This document shows, one piece after another, positions 34,675 through 43,874 of a stretch of DNA of 64,000 nucleotides. Position 1 is the first letter of the stretch. Each line of letters opens with the position of its first letter. Source of the stretch: Meinhardsimonia xiamenensis (lineage in GTDB: Bacteria; Pseudomonadota; Alphaproteobacteria; Rhodobacterales; Rhodobacteraceae); assembly GCF_900102905.1 (NCBI RefSeq), contig NZ_FNFV01000005.1, forward strand, positions 186,001 through 250,000. The letters are read 5' to 3'. The position numbers were made by a program, and so were the translations under genes. The notes beneath the pieces are model-generated. The model was given only the letters and a program-made list of their open reading frames with translations, ran no database searches and was not told the origin of the DNA.

Positions 34675-35304
34675 TCAGCCACTGGCGGTGAGCGTCAGCC
34701 CTCCCAGGCTTGCGAGCGCGGCGGTGATCTCGTCCACGCCACGGCCGTTGCGCAGCTCGGCGTAGACAACCGGCCGGCCTGCCCGCATGGCGGCGACATC
34801 GGCGCGGTAGCGCTGCATCGACACGCCCACATGAGGGGCGAGGTCGACCTTGTTCACGACGAGAAGGTCGGAGCGCGTGAGCGCCGCGCCGCCCTTGCGC
34901 GGGATGTCGCCGCCAGCGGCCACGTCGATGACGTAGATGGTGAGATCGACGAGTTCGGGGCTGAAGGTCGCGGCCAGGTTGTCGCCGCCCGATTCGATGA
35001 GGACAAGCTCGAGATCGGGAAAGGCCGCGCGCAGCTCCTCCACGGCGGCGAGGTTGATCGAGGCGTCCTCGCGGATGGCGGTGTGCGGGCAGCCTCCGGT
35101 TTCGATGGCGCGGATGCGCGCGGCCGGCAATGCCTGGGCGCGCATCAGATACTCGCCGTCCTCGCGTGTGTAGATGTCGTTGGTGATGACCGCCATCGAC
35201 AGGCGGGGGGAAAGGGCGCGCGCGAGCTTCTCGGTGAGGGTGGTCTTTCCCGCACCCACCGGCCCGCCGATGCCCACGCGCAGGGGACCGTTTGGCGACG
35301 TCAT
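34675..35304 (-). CDS. ureG: Urease accessory GTPase UreG
   Basis: GTPase that delivers nickel during urease maturation, 209 residues, last gene of the urt-ure unit. The P-loop [15 protein letters not shown] is at about residues 13-27, the metal-binding Cys-Pro-His is in [16 protein letters not shown] near residue 72, and the base-specifying [10 protein letters not shown] is near residue 151. Its start overlaps the ureF stop as ATGA. It converges with the arabinose operon at a 24-base gap. Confidence 0.96.
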   Translation of the reverse strand: MTSPNGPLRVGIGGPVGAGKTTLTEKLARALSPRLSMAVITNDIYTREDGEYLMRAQALPAARIRAIETGGCPHTAIREDASINLAAVEELRAAFPDLELVLIESGGDNLAATFSPELVDLTIYVIDVAAGGDIPRKGGAALTRSDLLVVNKVDLAPHVGVSMQRYRADVAAMRAGRPVVYAELRNGRGVDEITAALASLGGLTLTASG

Positions 35305-35978
35305 GAGCGGAAGATCCTCGTTGGCAGGGTTTCGTGTTCGAGGCTGGCGATGTCCGAGGCTATGGCGCAGCCGCCGATGTCGTCGGCCGTGGCCTTACGG
35401 GCGCTGTCCGCGACCGATTCCATGAGCGGGGCCAGCGCGGCAAGAATGGCTTGCCCCTCGCTCTGTCCGAGCGGGATGTGCCGAACGCCAATGGTCACGA
35501 GATTGGCGGTGAAGTTCTGCAGGTGGAGAAGCAATGTCGGGCCGAGCGGCAGCCCCGCCCGGCCGGCAGCCGCCCCGACCGCCACGGGCAGGGGGCAGGG
35601 GGCGAGCTCGATCTCGCCCGCGGCGGCAAGCGTGCGGGCGAAGGCCGCGCCTTGCGCGCGCGCCTCCGTCTCGCGCTCGGCCCCCGGTGCAAGTGCGGCG
35701 GCAAGCTCGGCCAGCTCCCCGAGCGCGGCCGCGTCTCCGCTGCGCGCCGCCCGCCATGCGCAGGCGATCAGGATGGCATCGTTGCGCCCGGCGCCATGCG
35801 CGAGCACGCCGGCGAGCCAGTCCGACAGGCCCGCGCCGTCGCGCACCCGCCCGGCCGCGACCTCCGCCTCGAGCCCGTGCGACCAGGCGAAGGCGCCGGT
35901 GGGAAAGGCGGGCGACAGCCAGCGCGTGAGCGTCAGCAGCGTGGCCCCATCGATGGCCGCTTCAGTGGCTGTGGCCAT
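35301..35978 (-). CDS. ureF: Urease accessory protein UreF
   Basis: Helical scaffold that joins UreD and UreG and gates GTP-dependent nickel insertion, 225 residues. The start at 35978 ([15 protein letters not shown]) is set by GGGAGGA upstream; a frame to 36050 has no such site. Characteristic parts are [19 protein letters not shown] near residue 19, [13 protein letters not shown] near residue 66, and a C-terminal tail ([15 protein letters not shown]) that in homologues contacts UreG. It overlaps ureE by 17 bases. Confidence 0.93.
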   Translation of the reverse strand: MATATEAAIDGATLLTLTRWLSPAFPTGAFAWSHGLEAEVAAGRVRDGAGLSDWLAGVLAHGAGRNDAILIACAWRAARSGDAAALGELAELAAALAPGAERETEARAQGAAFARTLAAAGEIELAPCPLPVAVGAAAGRAGLPLGPTLLLHLQNFTANLVTIGVRHIPLGQSEGQAILAALAPLMESVADSARKATADDIGGCAIASDIASLEHETLPTRIFRS

Positions 35979-36408
35979 GGGTCCTCCCGTGACCGTAGGC
36001 GCCGCCCTCGGGGGTGAAGGGCGCCTCCACCTCGCGCAGCACCGCGCCAAGCCCCCTCAGCATCTCCGCGATGACGTGATCGCGGCGCACGAGGAGCCGG
36101 TCGGCCTCGATCTGGCATGGGGTGTGGCGGTTGCCGACATGCCAGGCGAGGCGCGGAAGATCGCCGCGCACCTCGATGAGCGGCTCGACCGCGGCAATCA
36201 CCTCCACGAGGCGCCCGTCGGCGAGCTCCAGCGCATCTCCGTGCTCGAGCGAGACGGTCTGCGGAAGATCGACCAGTATGGCCTCGCCGCCCCGTGTCAT
36301 CAGCCGCCTTCGGCGCAGGAAGCGTTCCTCATAGCCGAGTTCCACGACATCCGCCGCCCCGGACCATTCCCCGGCGCGGCGCAGCCGATATGCCACCGCG
36401 ACCGCCAT
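35962..36408 (-). CDS. ureE: Urease nickel chaperone UreE
   Basis: Homodimeric nickel-binding metallochaperone, 148 residues. The N-terminal peptide-binding domain (YEERFLRRRRLMTRGGEAIL) leads to a C-terminal metal-binding domain with the conserved HVGNRHTPCQIE near residue 90. The tail [10 protein letters not shown] is a short His-rich Ni-binding segment, shorter than in Klebsiella. It starts on the base where the ureC stop begins, and overlaps ureF. Confidence 0.94.
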   Translation of the reverse strand: MAVAVAYRLRRAGEWSGAADVVELGYEERFLRRRRLMTRGGEAILVDLPQTVSLEHGDALELADGRLVEVIAAVEPLIEVRGDLPRLAWHVGNRHTPCQIEADRLLVRRDHVIAEMLRGLGAVLREVEAPFTPEGGAYGHGRTHGHSH

Positions 36409-38117
36409 CAGAACAGGAAATACCGTTGCGCCATGGGCAGAACCTCGGCGGGCTCGCAGGTGATGAGCTCCCCGTCGGCGCGAACCTCGTAGGTTTCGGG
36501 GTCGACTTCGATGCGCGGCAGCGCGTCATTGAGCAGCATCTGCGCCTTGCCGATCCCGCGCGTGTTCTTAACCGCCAGCGTCCTTCGCCTTAGGCCGAGC
36601 GCCTCGCCAACGCCGGCCGCCTGCGCCGCAGCGCTGACGAAGGTGACGGCGCACTCCTCCACGGCGCGCCCGAGCGCCCCCCACATGGGCCGCGAATGCA
36701 CGGGCTGGGGCGTGGGTATCGAGGCGTTCGGGTCGCCCATCTGGCTCATCACGATCATTCCTCCGAGAAGTACCATCTCGGGTTTCACCCCGAAGAAGGC
36801 CGGATCCCACAGCACCAGATCGGCGCGCTTGCCTTCCTCGACCGATCCGATCTCGTGGGCGATTCCGTGCGCGATGGCGGGGTTGATGGTGTACTTTGCG
36901 ATGTAGCGGCGCACGCGGAAATTGTCGTTCTCGCCCGTCTCCTCGGGCAGGCGCCCGCGCTGGAGCTTCATCTTGTGCGCCGTCTGCCAGGCGCGGATGA
37001 TCACCTCGCCCACGCGCCCCATCGCCTGGCTGTCCGAAGCGACGATCGAGAAGGCCCCGATGTCGTGCAGGATGTCCTCCGCGGCGATGGTCTCGCGCCG
37101 GATCCGGCTTTCGGCGAAGGCCACGTCCTCGGGGATGGCGGGGTCGAGGTGGTGGCACACCATGAGCATGTCGAGATGCTCCTCGAGCGTGTTCACCGTG
37201 TAGGGCCGGGTCGGGTTGGTCGAGGCGGGCAGGACATTGGCCTCGCCCGCGAGGCGGATGATGTCGGGCGCATGGCCGCCGCCCGCGCCCTCGGTGTGAA
37301 AGGCGTGGATGGTGCGCCCCTTGAAGGCGGCGATGGTGTGCTCCACGAAGCCCGACTCGTTGAGCGTGTCGGTGTGGATCATCACCTGCACGTCCATCTC
37401 GTCGGCCACCGAGAGGCAACAGTCGATGGCCGCCGGCGTCGTGCCCCAGTCCTCGTGCAGCTTCAGGCAGCAGGCGCCGGACCTGACCTGCTCGACCAGC
37501 GCTCCCGGCAGGCTGGCATTGCCCTTGCCCGCAAAGCCGAAATTCATCGGCAGCCCGTCCACGGCCTGCAGCATCCGCCCGATGTGCCATGGGCCGGGCG
37601 TGCAGGTGGTGGCCAGCGTGCCATGCGCCGGGCCGGTGCCGCCGCCGAGCATGGTGGTCAGCCCCGAATGCAGCGCGTCTTCCACCTGCTGCGGGCAGAT
37701 GAAGTGGATATGGCTGTCAAATCCGCCGGCGGTGAGTATCCGTCCCTCCCCGGCGATGATCTCGGTGCCCGGACCAATGATGATGTCGACACCGGGCTGC
37801 GTGTCGGGGTTGCCCGCCTTGCCGATCCGCGCGATGCGCCCGTCGCGAATGGCGACATCGGCCTTGTAGATGCCGGTGTAGTCGACGATCAGCGCATTGG
37901 TGATGACGGTGTCGGCCGCCCCGTCGGCGCGGGTCGCCTGCGACTGGCCCATGCCGTCACGGATGACCTTGCCACCGCCAAACTTCACTTCCTCACCGTA
38001 GACCGTCAGGTCGCGCTCCACCTCGATGAAAAGGTCGGTATCGGCAAGGCGCACGCGGTCGCCGGTGGTGGGGCCGTACATGTCGCCATAGGCCGCGCGC
38101 GAGATTCGCGTCGCCAT
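36408..38117 (-). CDS. ureC: Urease alpha subunit
   Basis: Catalytic subunit hydrolysing urea to ammonia and carbamate, 569 residues from ATG 38117. The nickel-site residues are all present: His136 and His138 (SHIHF), the carbamylated Lys219 ([10 protein letters not shown]), His248 and His274, and Asp362 (IVASDSQA). The mobile-flap Cys321 is in MVCHHL. A GTG one codon upstream is also open. The start overlaps the ureB stop. No truncation or missing ligand was seen, so an active enzyme is expected. Confidence 0.98.
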   Translation of the reverse strand: MATRISRAAYGDMYGPTTGDRVRLADTDLFIEVERDLTVYGEEVKFGGGKVIRDGMGQSQATRADGAADTVITNALIVDYTGIYKADVAIRDGRIARIGKAGNPDTQPGVDIIIGPGTEIIAGEGRILTAGGFDSHIHFICPQQVEDALHSGLTTMLGGGTGPAHGTLATTCTPGPWHIGRMLQAVDGLPMNFGFAGKGNASLPGALVEQVRSGACCLKLHEDWGTTPAAIDCCLSVADEMDVQVMIHTDTLNESGFVEHTIAAFKGRTIHAFHTEGAGGGHAPDIIRLAGEANVLPASTNPTRPYTVNTLEEHLDMLMVCHHLDPAIPEDVAFAESRIRRETIAAEDILHDIGAFSIVASDSQAMGRVGEVIIRAWQTAHKMKLQRGRLPEETGENDNFRVRRYIAKYTINPAIAHGIAHEIGSVEEGKRADLVLWDPAFFGVKPEMVLLGGMIVMSQMGDPNASIPTPQPVHSRPMWGALGRAVEECAVTFVSAAAQAAGVGEALGLRRRTLAVKNTRGIGKAQMLLNDALPRIEVDPETYEVRADGELITCEPAEVLPMAQRYFLF

Positions 38118-38422
38118 CACAGCTCCCCCATCACCTGAGCGTTGAAGCCGAATACGCGCCGCCCGCCGGCAAGCGGGATCAGCCGCACCCTGCGCCGCTG
38201 GCCGGGCTCGAACCGCACTGCGGTGCCGGCAGGAATGTCGAGCCGCATCCCGCGCGCCAGAGCCCGGTCGAAATCGAGCGCCGGGTTGGTCTCGGCGAAA
38301 TGGTAGTGCGAGCCCACCTGGATCGGCCGGTCGCCGGTGTTGGCGACCTCCAGCGTGATCGCCTCACGCCCCGCATTCAGCTCTATCTCCCCCTCGAGGG
38401 GGAGCACTTCGCCCGGAATCAT
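38117..38422 (-). CDS. ureB: Urease beta subunit
   Basis: Structural subunit of the urease trimer-of-trimers, 101 residues, starting [16 protein letters not shown]. The family core [20 protein letters not shown] is near residue 30, followed by [19 protein letters not shown] and a C-terminal [11 protein letters not shown]. Separate beta and gamma genes match the three-gene bacterial architecture. The gap to ureA contains a dispersed repeat rather than the small extra reading frames often found here in relatives. Confidence 0.97.
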   Translation of the reverse strand: MIPGEVLPLEGEIELNAGREAITLEVANTGDRPIQVGSHYHFAETNPALDFDRALARGMRLDIPAGTAVRFEPGQRRRVRLIPLAGGRRVFGFNAQVMGEL

Positions 38423-38432
38423 GCCTCAGTCC

Positions 38433-38466
38433 TCATCATCCTGGTTCAAATACCCCCGCCGGAGGC
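38433..38466. repeat. Dispersed intergenic motif between ureA and ureB
   Basis: The core ATCATCCTGG..CAAATACCCCC plus GCCGGAGGC lies in the ureA-ureB gap. A near-identical copy is at 63561-63595 and a diverged one at 12585-12606. On the ureA strand it reads GCCTCCGGCGGGGGTATTTG and could fold weakly, so it may be a 3'-end element; its function is unknown. Confidence 0.65.
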
Positions 38467-38469
38467 GGC

Positions 38470-38772
38470 TCAACGGATCGGCCGGTGCACCGTCACGAGC
38501 TTGGTGCCGTCGGGAAAGGTCGCCTCGACCTGCACCTCGTCGATCATCTCCGGCACGCCCTCCATGCAGTCCTCGCGCCGGATCACATGCGCCGCGGCCT
38601 CCATCAGCTCGGCCACCCGCCGCCCGTCGCGCGCGCCCTCGACGACGAAGTCGGTGATCAGCGCCACAGCCTCGGGGTGGTTGAGCTTGACCCCCCGTGC
38701 CTTGCGCGCCCGTGCCACCATCGCCGCGAGGCTGACCATCAGCTTGTCTCTTTCCCTCGGTGTGAGTTTCAT
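38470..38772 (-). CDS. ureA: Urease gamma subunit
   Basis: Small structural subunit of urease, 100 residues, starting [19 protein letters not shown] behind GAGGAGACAGG. The family signature [20 protein letters not shown] is near residue 27 and [21 protein letters not shown]-type sequence is near residue 71, ending TVHRPIR. It follows ureD by 9 bases and precedes ureB by 47 bases. Confidence 0.97.
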   Translation of the reverse strand: MKLTPRERDKLMVSLAAMVARARKARGVKLNHPEAVALITDFVVEGARDGRRVAELMEAAAHVIRREDCMEGVPEMIDEVQVEATFPDGTKLVTVHRPIR

Positions 38773-38781
38773 CCTGTCTCC

Positions 38782-39603
38782 TCAGATCTGCCAGACCGGC
38801 GGAAGCTGCGCGCCGAGGACGCCGACGAGCCGGGCGGCAAGCGCCTTCAGGGGGCCAAGGTCCGGCGCGAGCATGCGCACCACGAGCCGACCCTCCCAGC
38901 CTGACGCCGCCGCGCGCAGATCCTCTCGCGCCAGCACCCGCCGGACCTGCGGCAGGCGCGCCTCGATCCCCGGTGCAAGACAGCTCATCACGCCGAGCGC
39001 GCGGGCCCCGTCGAGCAGCGCTGGCGCGCGCGCCAGCGACGTCACGTCGCCCTCGAGCCGCAGCGCCTCGGCCTGAACCAGCCGCCCGCCCCGGCGGATG
39101 CGCCAGTGGTCTGCGAGATGGGCGGCCGTGACCGTCTCACCCATGGCGCGGCGGCCCAGAACCAGCATCTCGAGGCCGAGGAAACGCGCATCCTCCGCCA
39201 TGTCGACCTCGAGCCGGCGGCGAAGCGCGCCGCGCTCGAAAAGGATCGTCTCCTGCGGCAGCCACCACAGCGTGCAGCCGCGCCCGATGGTCAGCCTGTT
39301 CTCCACCGTCGCCGCCCCGCCGATCGAGCGGTAGATGCGTTCGGCCGCCTGTGTGCTCAGCGAAAGCCGCGCGCCCTCGCTCAGGACCGCCTCGACCGAA
39401 AAGCGGTCCCCGCTGGTAAGACCGCCGGCGGTGTTGAGGACCACCGCAAGCGGCGGGCCGCCGCGCGTCCTGGGCATCATCAGCCGCCCGCAGCCGGACT
39501 GGGCGAGCTGCCCCAGCCGCGCGCCAGCAAGGCTGACGGCCACCCGTCCCCGGGCGCGCTGAAGCCCGGTGCCGCCGTCAGACGGTGAGCAGGCGTCGAA
39601 CAT
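38782..39603 (-). CDS. ureD: Urease accessory protein UreD
   Basis: Chaperone through which nickel passes to apo-urease, 273 residues from ATG 39603 (MFDACSPSDGGTGLQ). Conserved features are VLNTAGGLTSGDRF near residue 55, LSTQAAERIYRS near residue 81, LWWLPQETILFERGAL near residue 112 and LGLEMLVLGRRAMGE near residue 138. Its start lies 26 bases inside the end of urtE, which ties the urea transporter and the urease into one operon. A longer open frame to 40041 is the antisense-rich shadow of urtE. Confidence 0.93.
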   Translation of the reverse strand: MFDACSPSDGGTGLQRARGRVAVSLAGARLGQLAQSGCGRLMMPRTRGGPPLAVVLNTAGGLTSGDRFSVEAVLSEGARLSLSTQAAERIYRSIGGAATVENRLTIGRGCTLWWLPQETILFERGALRRRLEVDMAEDARFLGLEMLVLGRRAMGETVTAAHLADHWRIRRGGRLVQAEALRLEGDVTSLARAPALLDGARALGVMSCLAPGIEARLPQVRRVLAREDLRAAASGWEGRLVVRMLAPDLGPLKALAARLVGVLGAQLPPVWQI

Positions 39604-40276
39604 CGGCCTCAACCATTTCCTCCCGCCGCCCCGACACGACCACCTCGCCGCGGTCCAGCACCACGAAGCTGTCCGCAAGGTCACGGGCGAATTCGAAATA
39701 CTGCTCGACCAGCACGATCGCCATCTGGCCCTGATCGCGCAGCCATGAGATGGCGCGGCCGATGTCCTTGATGATCGAGGGCTGGATGCCCTCGGTGGGC
39801 TCGTCCAGCACCAGAAGTCGCGGGCGGGTGACCATGGCCCGGGCGATGGCAAGCTGCTGCTGCTGCCCGCCGGACAGGTCGCCGCCGCGCCGGCCCAGCA
39901 TCTCGGCCAGCACCGGGAAAAGCTCGAAGATCGCCTCGGGGAGCCGGCGCTCGCCGCGCGGCAGGCAGGCAAAGCCCGTCTCGAGATTTTCCCGCACAGT
40001 AAGCAGGGGAAAGATCTCGCGCCCCTGCGGCACGCTGCCAAAGCCCAGCCGCGCGCGCCGGTGGGCGGGCAGGGCGGTGACGTCCTGCCCGTTCCAGAGG
40101 ATGGCGCCGCGGGCGATGCGCTGGCGGCCCGTGATGGCGCGGATGAGCGATGTCTTGCCCACCCCGTTGCGCCCCATCACCGCCGTCACCTGGCCCGCCT
40201 GGGCCGTCAGCGACACCGACCTGAGCGCGCGGCTGGCGCCGTAGAAGAGGTCGATGTTCTTCACCTCAAGCATCAT
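39578..40276 (-). CDS. urtE: Urea ABC transporter ATP-binding protein UrtE
   Basis: One of two cytosolic ATPases of the branched-chain-type urea importer, 232 residues, starting MMLEVKNIDLFYG. Walker A GRNGVGKTS is near residue 35, the signature LSGGQQQQLAIARAMV near residue 136 and Walker B LLVLDEPTEGIQPSI near residue 155. It resembles LivF and differs from its partner UrtD. It overlaps ureD by 26 bases. Confidence 0.94.
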   Translation of the reverse strand: MMLEVKNIDLFYGASRALRSVSLTAQAGQVTAVMGRNGVGKTSLIRAITGRQRIARGAILWNGQDVTALPAHRRARLGFGSVPQGREIFPLLTVRENLETGFACLPRGERRLPEAIFELFPVLAEMLGRRGGDLSGGQQQQLAIARAMVTRPRLLVLDEPTEGIQPSIIKDIGRAISWLRDQGQMAIVLVEQYFEFARDLADSFVVLDRGEVVVSGRREEMVEADVRRLLTV

Positions 40277-41017
40277 TCAGCGCCCCAGATAAACTTCGAT
40301 GACCTCGGGATTGGCGGAGACATGCTCGAGCGAGCCCTCGGCGAGCACCCGCCCCTGGTGCAGCACCGTCACCTTGCAGCCGAGCGCGCGGACGAACTCC
40401 ATGTCGTGCTCGACGACGACGACGGCGTGCCTGCCGGCGATCTCGCGCAGAAGCTCGGCGGTGCGCATCGTCTCGGCGTCGGTCATGCCGGCAGCAGGCT
40501 CGTCGACGAGCAGAAGCTCGGGATCCTGCGCCAGCAGCATGCCGATCTCGAGCCACTGCTTCTGCCCATGCGACAAGCTGCCGGCAGGCGCATCGCGCGC
40601 CTCCTCGAGCCGCACCAGCGCCAGAAGCCGCGCGATCTCGCGCGCCTCGGTCTCCCCGCGCCGGCCGAAAAGCCTTGCCGCCACGCCCCGCGGTCCCTTC
40701 AGCGCCAGTTCGAGGTTCTCGGCCACGGTGAGGCTCTCGATCACCGAGGGTTTCTGAAACTTCCGCCCGATGCCGAGCCGCGCCGTCTCCACCTCGTCGG
40801 CGCGGGTGAGATCCACGCTTTCCTTCCAGAACACCTCGCCCTCGTCGGGGCGGGTCTTGCCGGTGATGATGTCCATCATCGTGGTCTTGCCGGCACCATT
40901 TGGCCCGATCACGGCGCGCAGTTCGCCCGGAAAGACGACCAGCGAGAGATTGTCGATGGCACGGAAGCCGTCGAAGCTCTTGCCGACGCCGGAGAGATAG
41001 AGGAGCGAGCCGCTCAT
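40277..41017 (-). CDS. urtD: Urea ABC transporter ATP-binding protein UrtD
   Basis: LivG-like ATPase of the urea importer, 246 residues from ATG 41017 (MSGSLLYLSGVGKSF). Walker A GPNGAGKTT is near residue 38; the family-typical LGIGRKFQKPSVIESLTVAE near residue 81 and LSHGQKQWLEIGMLL near residue 149 identify UrtD, as does the Walker B segment LLLVDEPAAGMTDAE. The start overlaps urtC by ATGA and the stop abuts urtE. Confidence 0.94.
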   Translation of the reverse strand: MSGSLLYLSGVGKSFDGFRAIDNLSLVVFPGELRAVIGPNGAGKTTMMDIITGKTRPDEGEVFWKESVDLTRADEVETARLGIGRKFQKPSVIESLTVAENLELALKGPRGVAARLFGRRGETEAREIARLLALVRLEEARDAPAGSLSHGQKQWLEIGMLLAQDPELLLVDEPAAGMTDAETMRTAELLREIAGRHAVVVVEHDMEFVRALGCKVTVLHQGRVLAEGSLEHVSANPEVIEVYLGR

Positions 41018-42126
41018 GCCCGCACCTCCTCGCGCGCGCCGGTGCGTGCGGGACGCAGTTGCGCAAGCCCGTCCTCGAGCGCGCCGAGCACGCCGCGCGG
41101 CAGCCACAGCGTGACCAGCACAAAGAGCCCGCCCAGCGCGAACAGCCACAGTTCGGGCAGCCAGCCGGTCAGCAGCGTCTTGGCCAGCGCGACCAGCATC
41201 GCGCCGAGCGCGGCGCCCACCAGCGTCCCGCGTCCGCCGAGCGCGACCCAGATCACGATCTCGATCGAATTGGCGGGAGAGAACTCGCCGGGGTTGATGA
41301 TGCCGACCTGCGGCACATAGAGCGCGCCGGCCACGCCCGCCATCACCGCCGAGACGGTGAAGACGAAAAGCTTGTAGTGCTCGACGCGGTAGCCGAGGAA
41401 ACGCGCGCGCTCCTCGGCGTCGCGGATGGCGACGAGCACCCGGCCAAGCCGTGATGCGGTGATCCAGCGCGCGACCAGAAGCCCCGCCGCCAGCGCCACC
41501 GCCGAGGCCACGAAGAGGCCCGTCCGGGTCGAGGCGGCGGTCAGGTCAAGGCCGAGGATGTCCTTGAAGTCGGTCAGCCCGTTGTTGCCGCCAAAGCCCA
41601 TCTCGTTGCGAAAGAAGGCGAGCATCAGCGCATAGGTCATCGCCTGGGTGATGATCGACAGGTAGACCCCGCTCACGCGGCTGCGGAAGGCGAACCAGCC
41701 GAAGACGAAGGCCAGAAGCCCCGGCACCGCCATCACCATCAGGGCCGCAAACCAGAACCGGTCGAAGCCGAGCCAGAACCAGGGCAGCTCCTGCCAGTTC
41801 AGGAACACCATGAAATCGGGCAGCACCGGGTCGCCATAGACGCCGCGCGGGCCGATCTGGCGCATCAGATACATCCCCATCGCATAGCCGCCGAGCGCGA
41901 AGAAGGCGCCGTGGCCGAGGCTGAGGATGCCGCAAAAGCCCCAGCCGAGATCCAGCGCGACGGCAAGCAGCGCGTAGCACAGGTACTTGCCGACCAGCGA
42001 GACGAGATAGGCCGGCACCAGCTCCCCCGCGGCGGCCGAGCTGGCCACGGGCAGGGCGACGGTCAGGACGAACAGGGCGGCGAGGAAGACGCCCATGCGG
42101 CGGTCGACGAGGCGGGCCATGCTCAT
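41014..42126 (-). CDS. urtC: Urea ABC transporter permease UrtC
   Basis: Branched-chain-family inner-membrane permease, 370 residues from ATG 42126 (MSMARLVDRRMGVF), overlapping urtB by ATGA. It has about ten hydrophobic segments; conserved parts are GFCGILSLGHGAFFALGGYA near residue 62, SGVYLSIITQAMTYALMLAF near residue 153 and the cytosolic coupling segment VAIRDAEERARFLGYRVEHY near residue 235. A frame extending to 42708 is a shadow of urtB. Confidence 0.94.
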   Translation of the reverse strand: MSMARLVDRRMGVFLAALFVLTVALPVASSAAAGELVPAYLVSLVGKYLCYALLAVALDLGWGFCGILSLGHGAFFALGGYAMGMYLMRQIGPRGVYGDPVLPDFMVFLNWQELPWFWLGFDRFWFAALMVMAVPGLLAFVFGWFAFRSRVSGVYLSIITQAMTYALMLAFFRNEMGFGGNNGLTDFKDILGLDLTAASTRTGLFVASAVALAAGLLVARWITASRLGRVLVAIRDAEERARFLGYRVEHYKLFVFTVSAVMAGVAGALYVPQVGIINPGEFSPANSIEIVIWVALGGRGTLVGAALGAMLVALAKTLLTGWLPELWLFALGGLFVLVTLWLPRGVLGALEDGLAQLRPARTGAREEVRA

Positions 42127-43760
42127 GCCTCCACCGCGCGCCCGCGCAGGGCGAAAAGGCCCCGGGGTCGTTTCTGGATGAAGAGGATGATGAAGACGAG
42201 CACCAGGATCTTGCCCAGCACCGCGCCCGTCCAGGGCTCGAGAAACTTGTTCACGATGCCAAGCCCGAAGGCCCCGGCGAAGGCGCCCCACAGGTTCCCC
42301 GCGCCGCCAAAGACGACGACCATGAAGCTGTCGACGATGTAGCTCTGGCCGAGATTGGGGCTGACGTTGTCGATCTGGCTCAGCGCCACGCCGGCGAGCC
42401 CGGCGATGCCCGCGCCAAGCCCGAAGGTGAGCGCGTCGATGCGGCCGGTATCGATGCCCATTTCGGCCGCCATCGGGCGGTTCTGCGTCACCGCGCGCAT
42501 CTGCAGCCCGAAGAAGCTGCGCCGCAGCACGAGCAGCAGGGCGGCAAAGACGCAGAGCGCGAAGATGAGGATCCACAGCCGGCTCCAGGTCACCGTCATC
42601 TGCCCGATCTCGAGGGACCCGGACATCCACGAGGGGTTGCCGACCTCGCGGTTGTTCGGCCCGAAGATCGTCCGCACCGCCTGCTGCAGAATGAGGCTCA
42701 CGCCCCATGTGGCCAGAAGCGTCTCGAGCGGGCGGCCATAGAGGTGGCGCACGATCCCGCGCTCTATGGCGATGCCCACGCCCCCGGCGACCAGCACGGC
42801 GAGCGGTGCGGCGATCAGAAGCGACCAGTCAAAGAGCCAGGGTGCCGCGCCCCGGATCGCCTCCTGCACGGCGAAGGTGGTGTAGGCGCCGAGCATCACC
42901 AGCTCGCCATGGGCCATGTTGATCACCCCCATCACCCCGAAGGTGATGGCAAGCCCGATCGCGGCGAGCATCAGCACCGAGCCCAGCGACAGCCCGTACC
43001 AGACATTCTGCGCCACGCCCCACATCTGCCGGACGCGCTCGATCTCGGCGAGCGCGGCCGTGACCTCGTTGCCGATCGCGGGGTCGGAGGCGTGGGGCGC
43101 AAGCGCCGCCTGTGCCGCGGCATCGCCGCGCGCGCGCAGGATGGCGACAGCGGCGCGCTTCTCCTCTACGGGGGCGTCGGTGTTCAAAATCGCCACCGCG
43201 CGGGCCTCGGCCAACGCGGTGGCGACCTCCCTGTCGGACTCGGCCGACAGCGCGGCGTCCAGGGCTTCGATGTTGGCCGGATCGCCGCTCGCGAACACCG
43301 ACTGCGCGGCCATCAGCCGCGTCTCGCGATCGGGACTCATCAGCGACAGTGCCCCGATCGCGCTGCGCAGCATGCCGCGCAGCCGGTTGTTGACCTTGAT
43401 CTTCTCCGTGGATCGGCCCGCCACTGCGCCGAGCGCCTCGCCGGTAAGGGCATCGAAGGCCACTGTTCCCGCGTCGGTCTTTTCGATGATCACCACGCGG
43501 CCGTCGGCCTTGCGGACATGGAGACTGCCTTCAAGCAGGGCGCCCAGCACCTCGGCGGCGCGCGGGTCGCCGGTTCGGGCGATGGCCTCGATCACCTCGG
43601 CACGGTCCGAATAGCTGCCCTCGGGCAGACGCGCCACAAGCTCTTCGAAACCGGCGGCGCGGCCTGCGGAGGGCAGCATCAGCGCAGGCAGCATCAGCAC
43701 AAGGGCCGTCAACAAGGCCGCAGGAAACGGGCGAAGGGGCAGGGCGAGCACGATTTTCAT
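42123..43760 (-). CDS. urtB: Urea ABC transporter permease UrtB with N-terminal periplasmic region
   Basis: Partner permease of UrtC, 545 residues. Signal sequence and a periplasmic alpha-helical region of about 240 residues (LVARLPEGSYSDRAEVIEAI onward) precede the LivH-like membrane domain, which begins NVWYGLSLGSVLMLAAIGLA near residue 256 and has FGVMGVINMAHGELVMLGAY near residue 277. This long N-terminal part is normal for UrtB. It is the second gene of the operon, 114 bases after urtA. Confidence 0.94.
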   Translation of the reverse strand: MKIVLALPLRPFPAALLTALVLMLPALMLPSAGRAAGFEELVARLPEGSYSDRAEVIEAIARTGDPRAAEVLGALLEGSLHVRKADGRVVIIEKTDAGTVAFDALTGEALGAVAGRSTEKIKVNNRLRGMLRSAIGALSLMSPDRETRLMAAQSVFASGDPANIEALDAALSAESDREVATALAEARAVAILNTDAPVEEKRAAVAILRARGDAAAQAALAPHASDPAIGNEVTAALAEIERVRQMWGVAQNVWYGLSLGSVLMLAAIGLAITFGVMGVINMAHGELVMLGAYTTFAVQEAIRGAAPWLFDWSLLIAAPLAVLVAGGVGIAIERGIVRHLYGRPLETLLATWGVSLILQQAVRTIFGPNNREVGNPSWMSGSLEIGQMTVTWSRLWILIFALCVFAALLLVLRRSFFGLQMRAVTQNRPMAAEMGIDTGRIDALTFGLGAGIAGLAGVALSQIDNVSPNLGQSYIVDSFMVVVFGGAGNLWGAFAGAFGLGIVNKFLEPWTGAVLGKILVLVFIILFIQKRPRGLFALRGRAVEA

Positions 43761-43828
43761 CTTTCCCGTTGAGCGTTCACCTCAGGAGCAGGAGGGGCGG
43801 TGCGGCGGGGCATGGGCGGCGGGAAGGG

Positions 43829-43849
43829 GGCGGGGACTGGCCCCCCGCC
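43829..43849 (-). terminator. Hairpin between urtA and urtB
   Basis: GGCGGGG and CCCCGCC (43829-43835 and 43843-43849) form a 7-base GC stem around ACTGGCC, 26 bases past the urtA stop. No T-run follows on the operon strand. As after rhaS and chvE, it probably stabilises or partly terminates the mRNA so that the binding protein is made in excess of the membrane genes. Confidence 0.55.
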
Positions 43850-43874
43850 TCTCGCCCGGCCGCCGCGCCCGGCG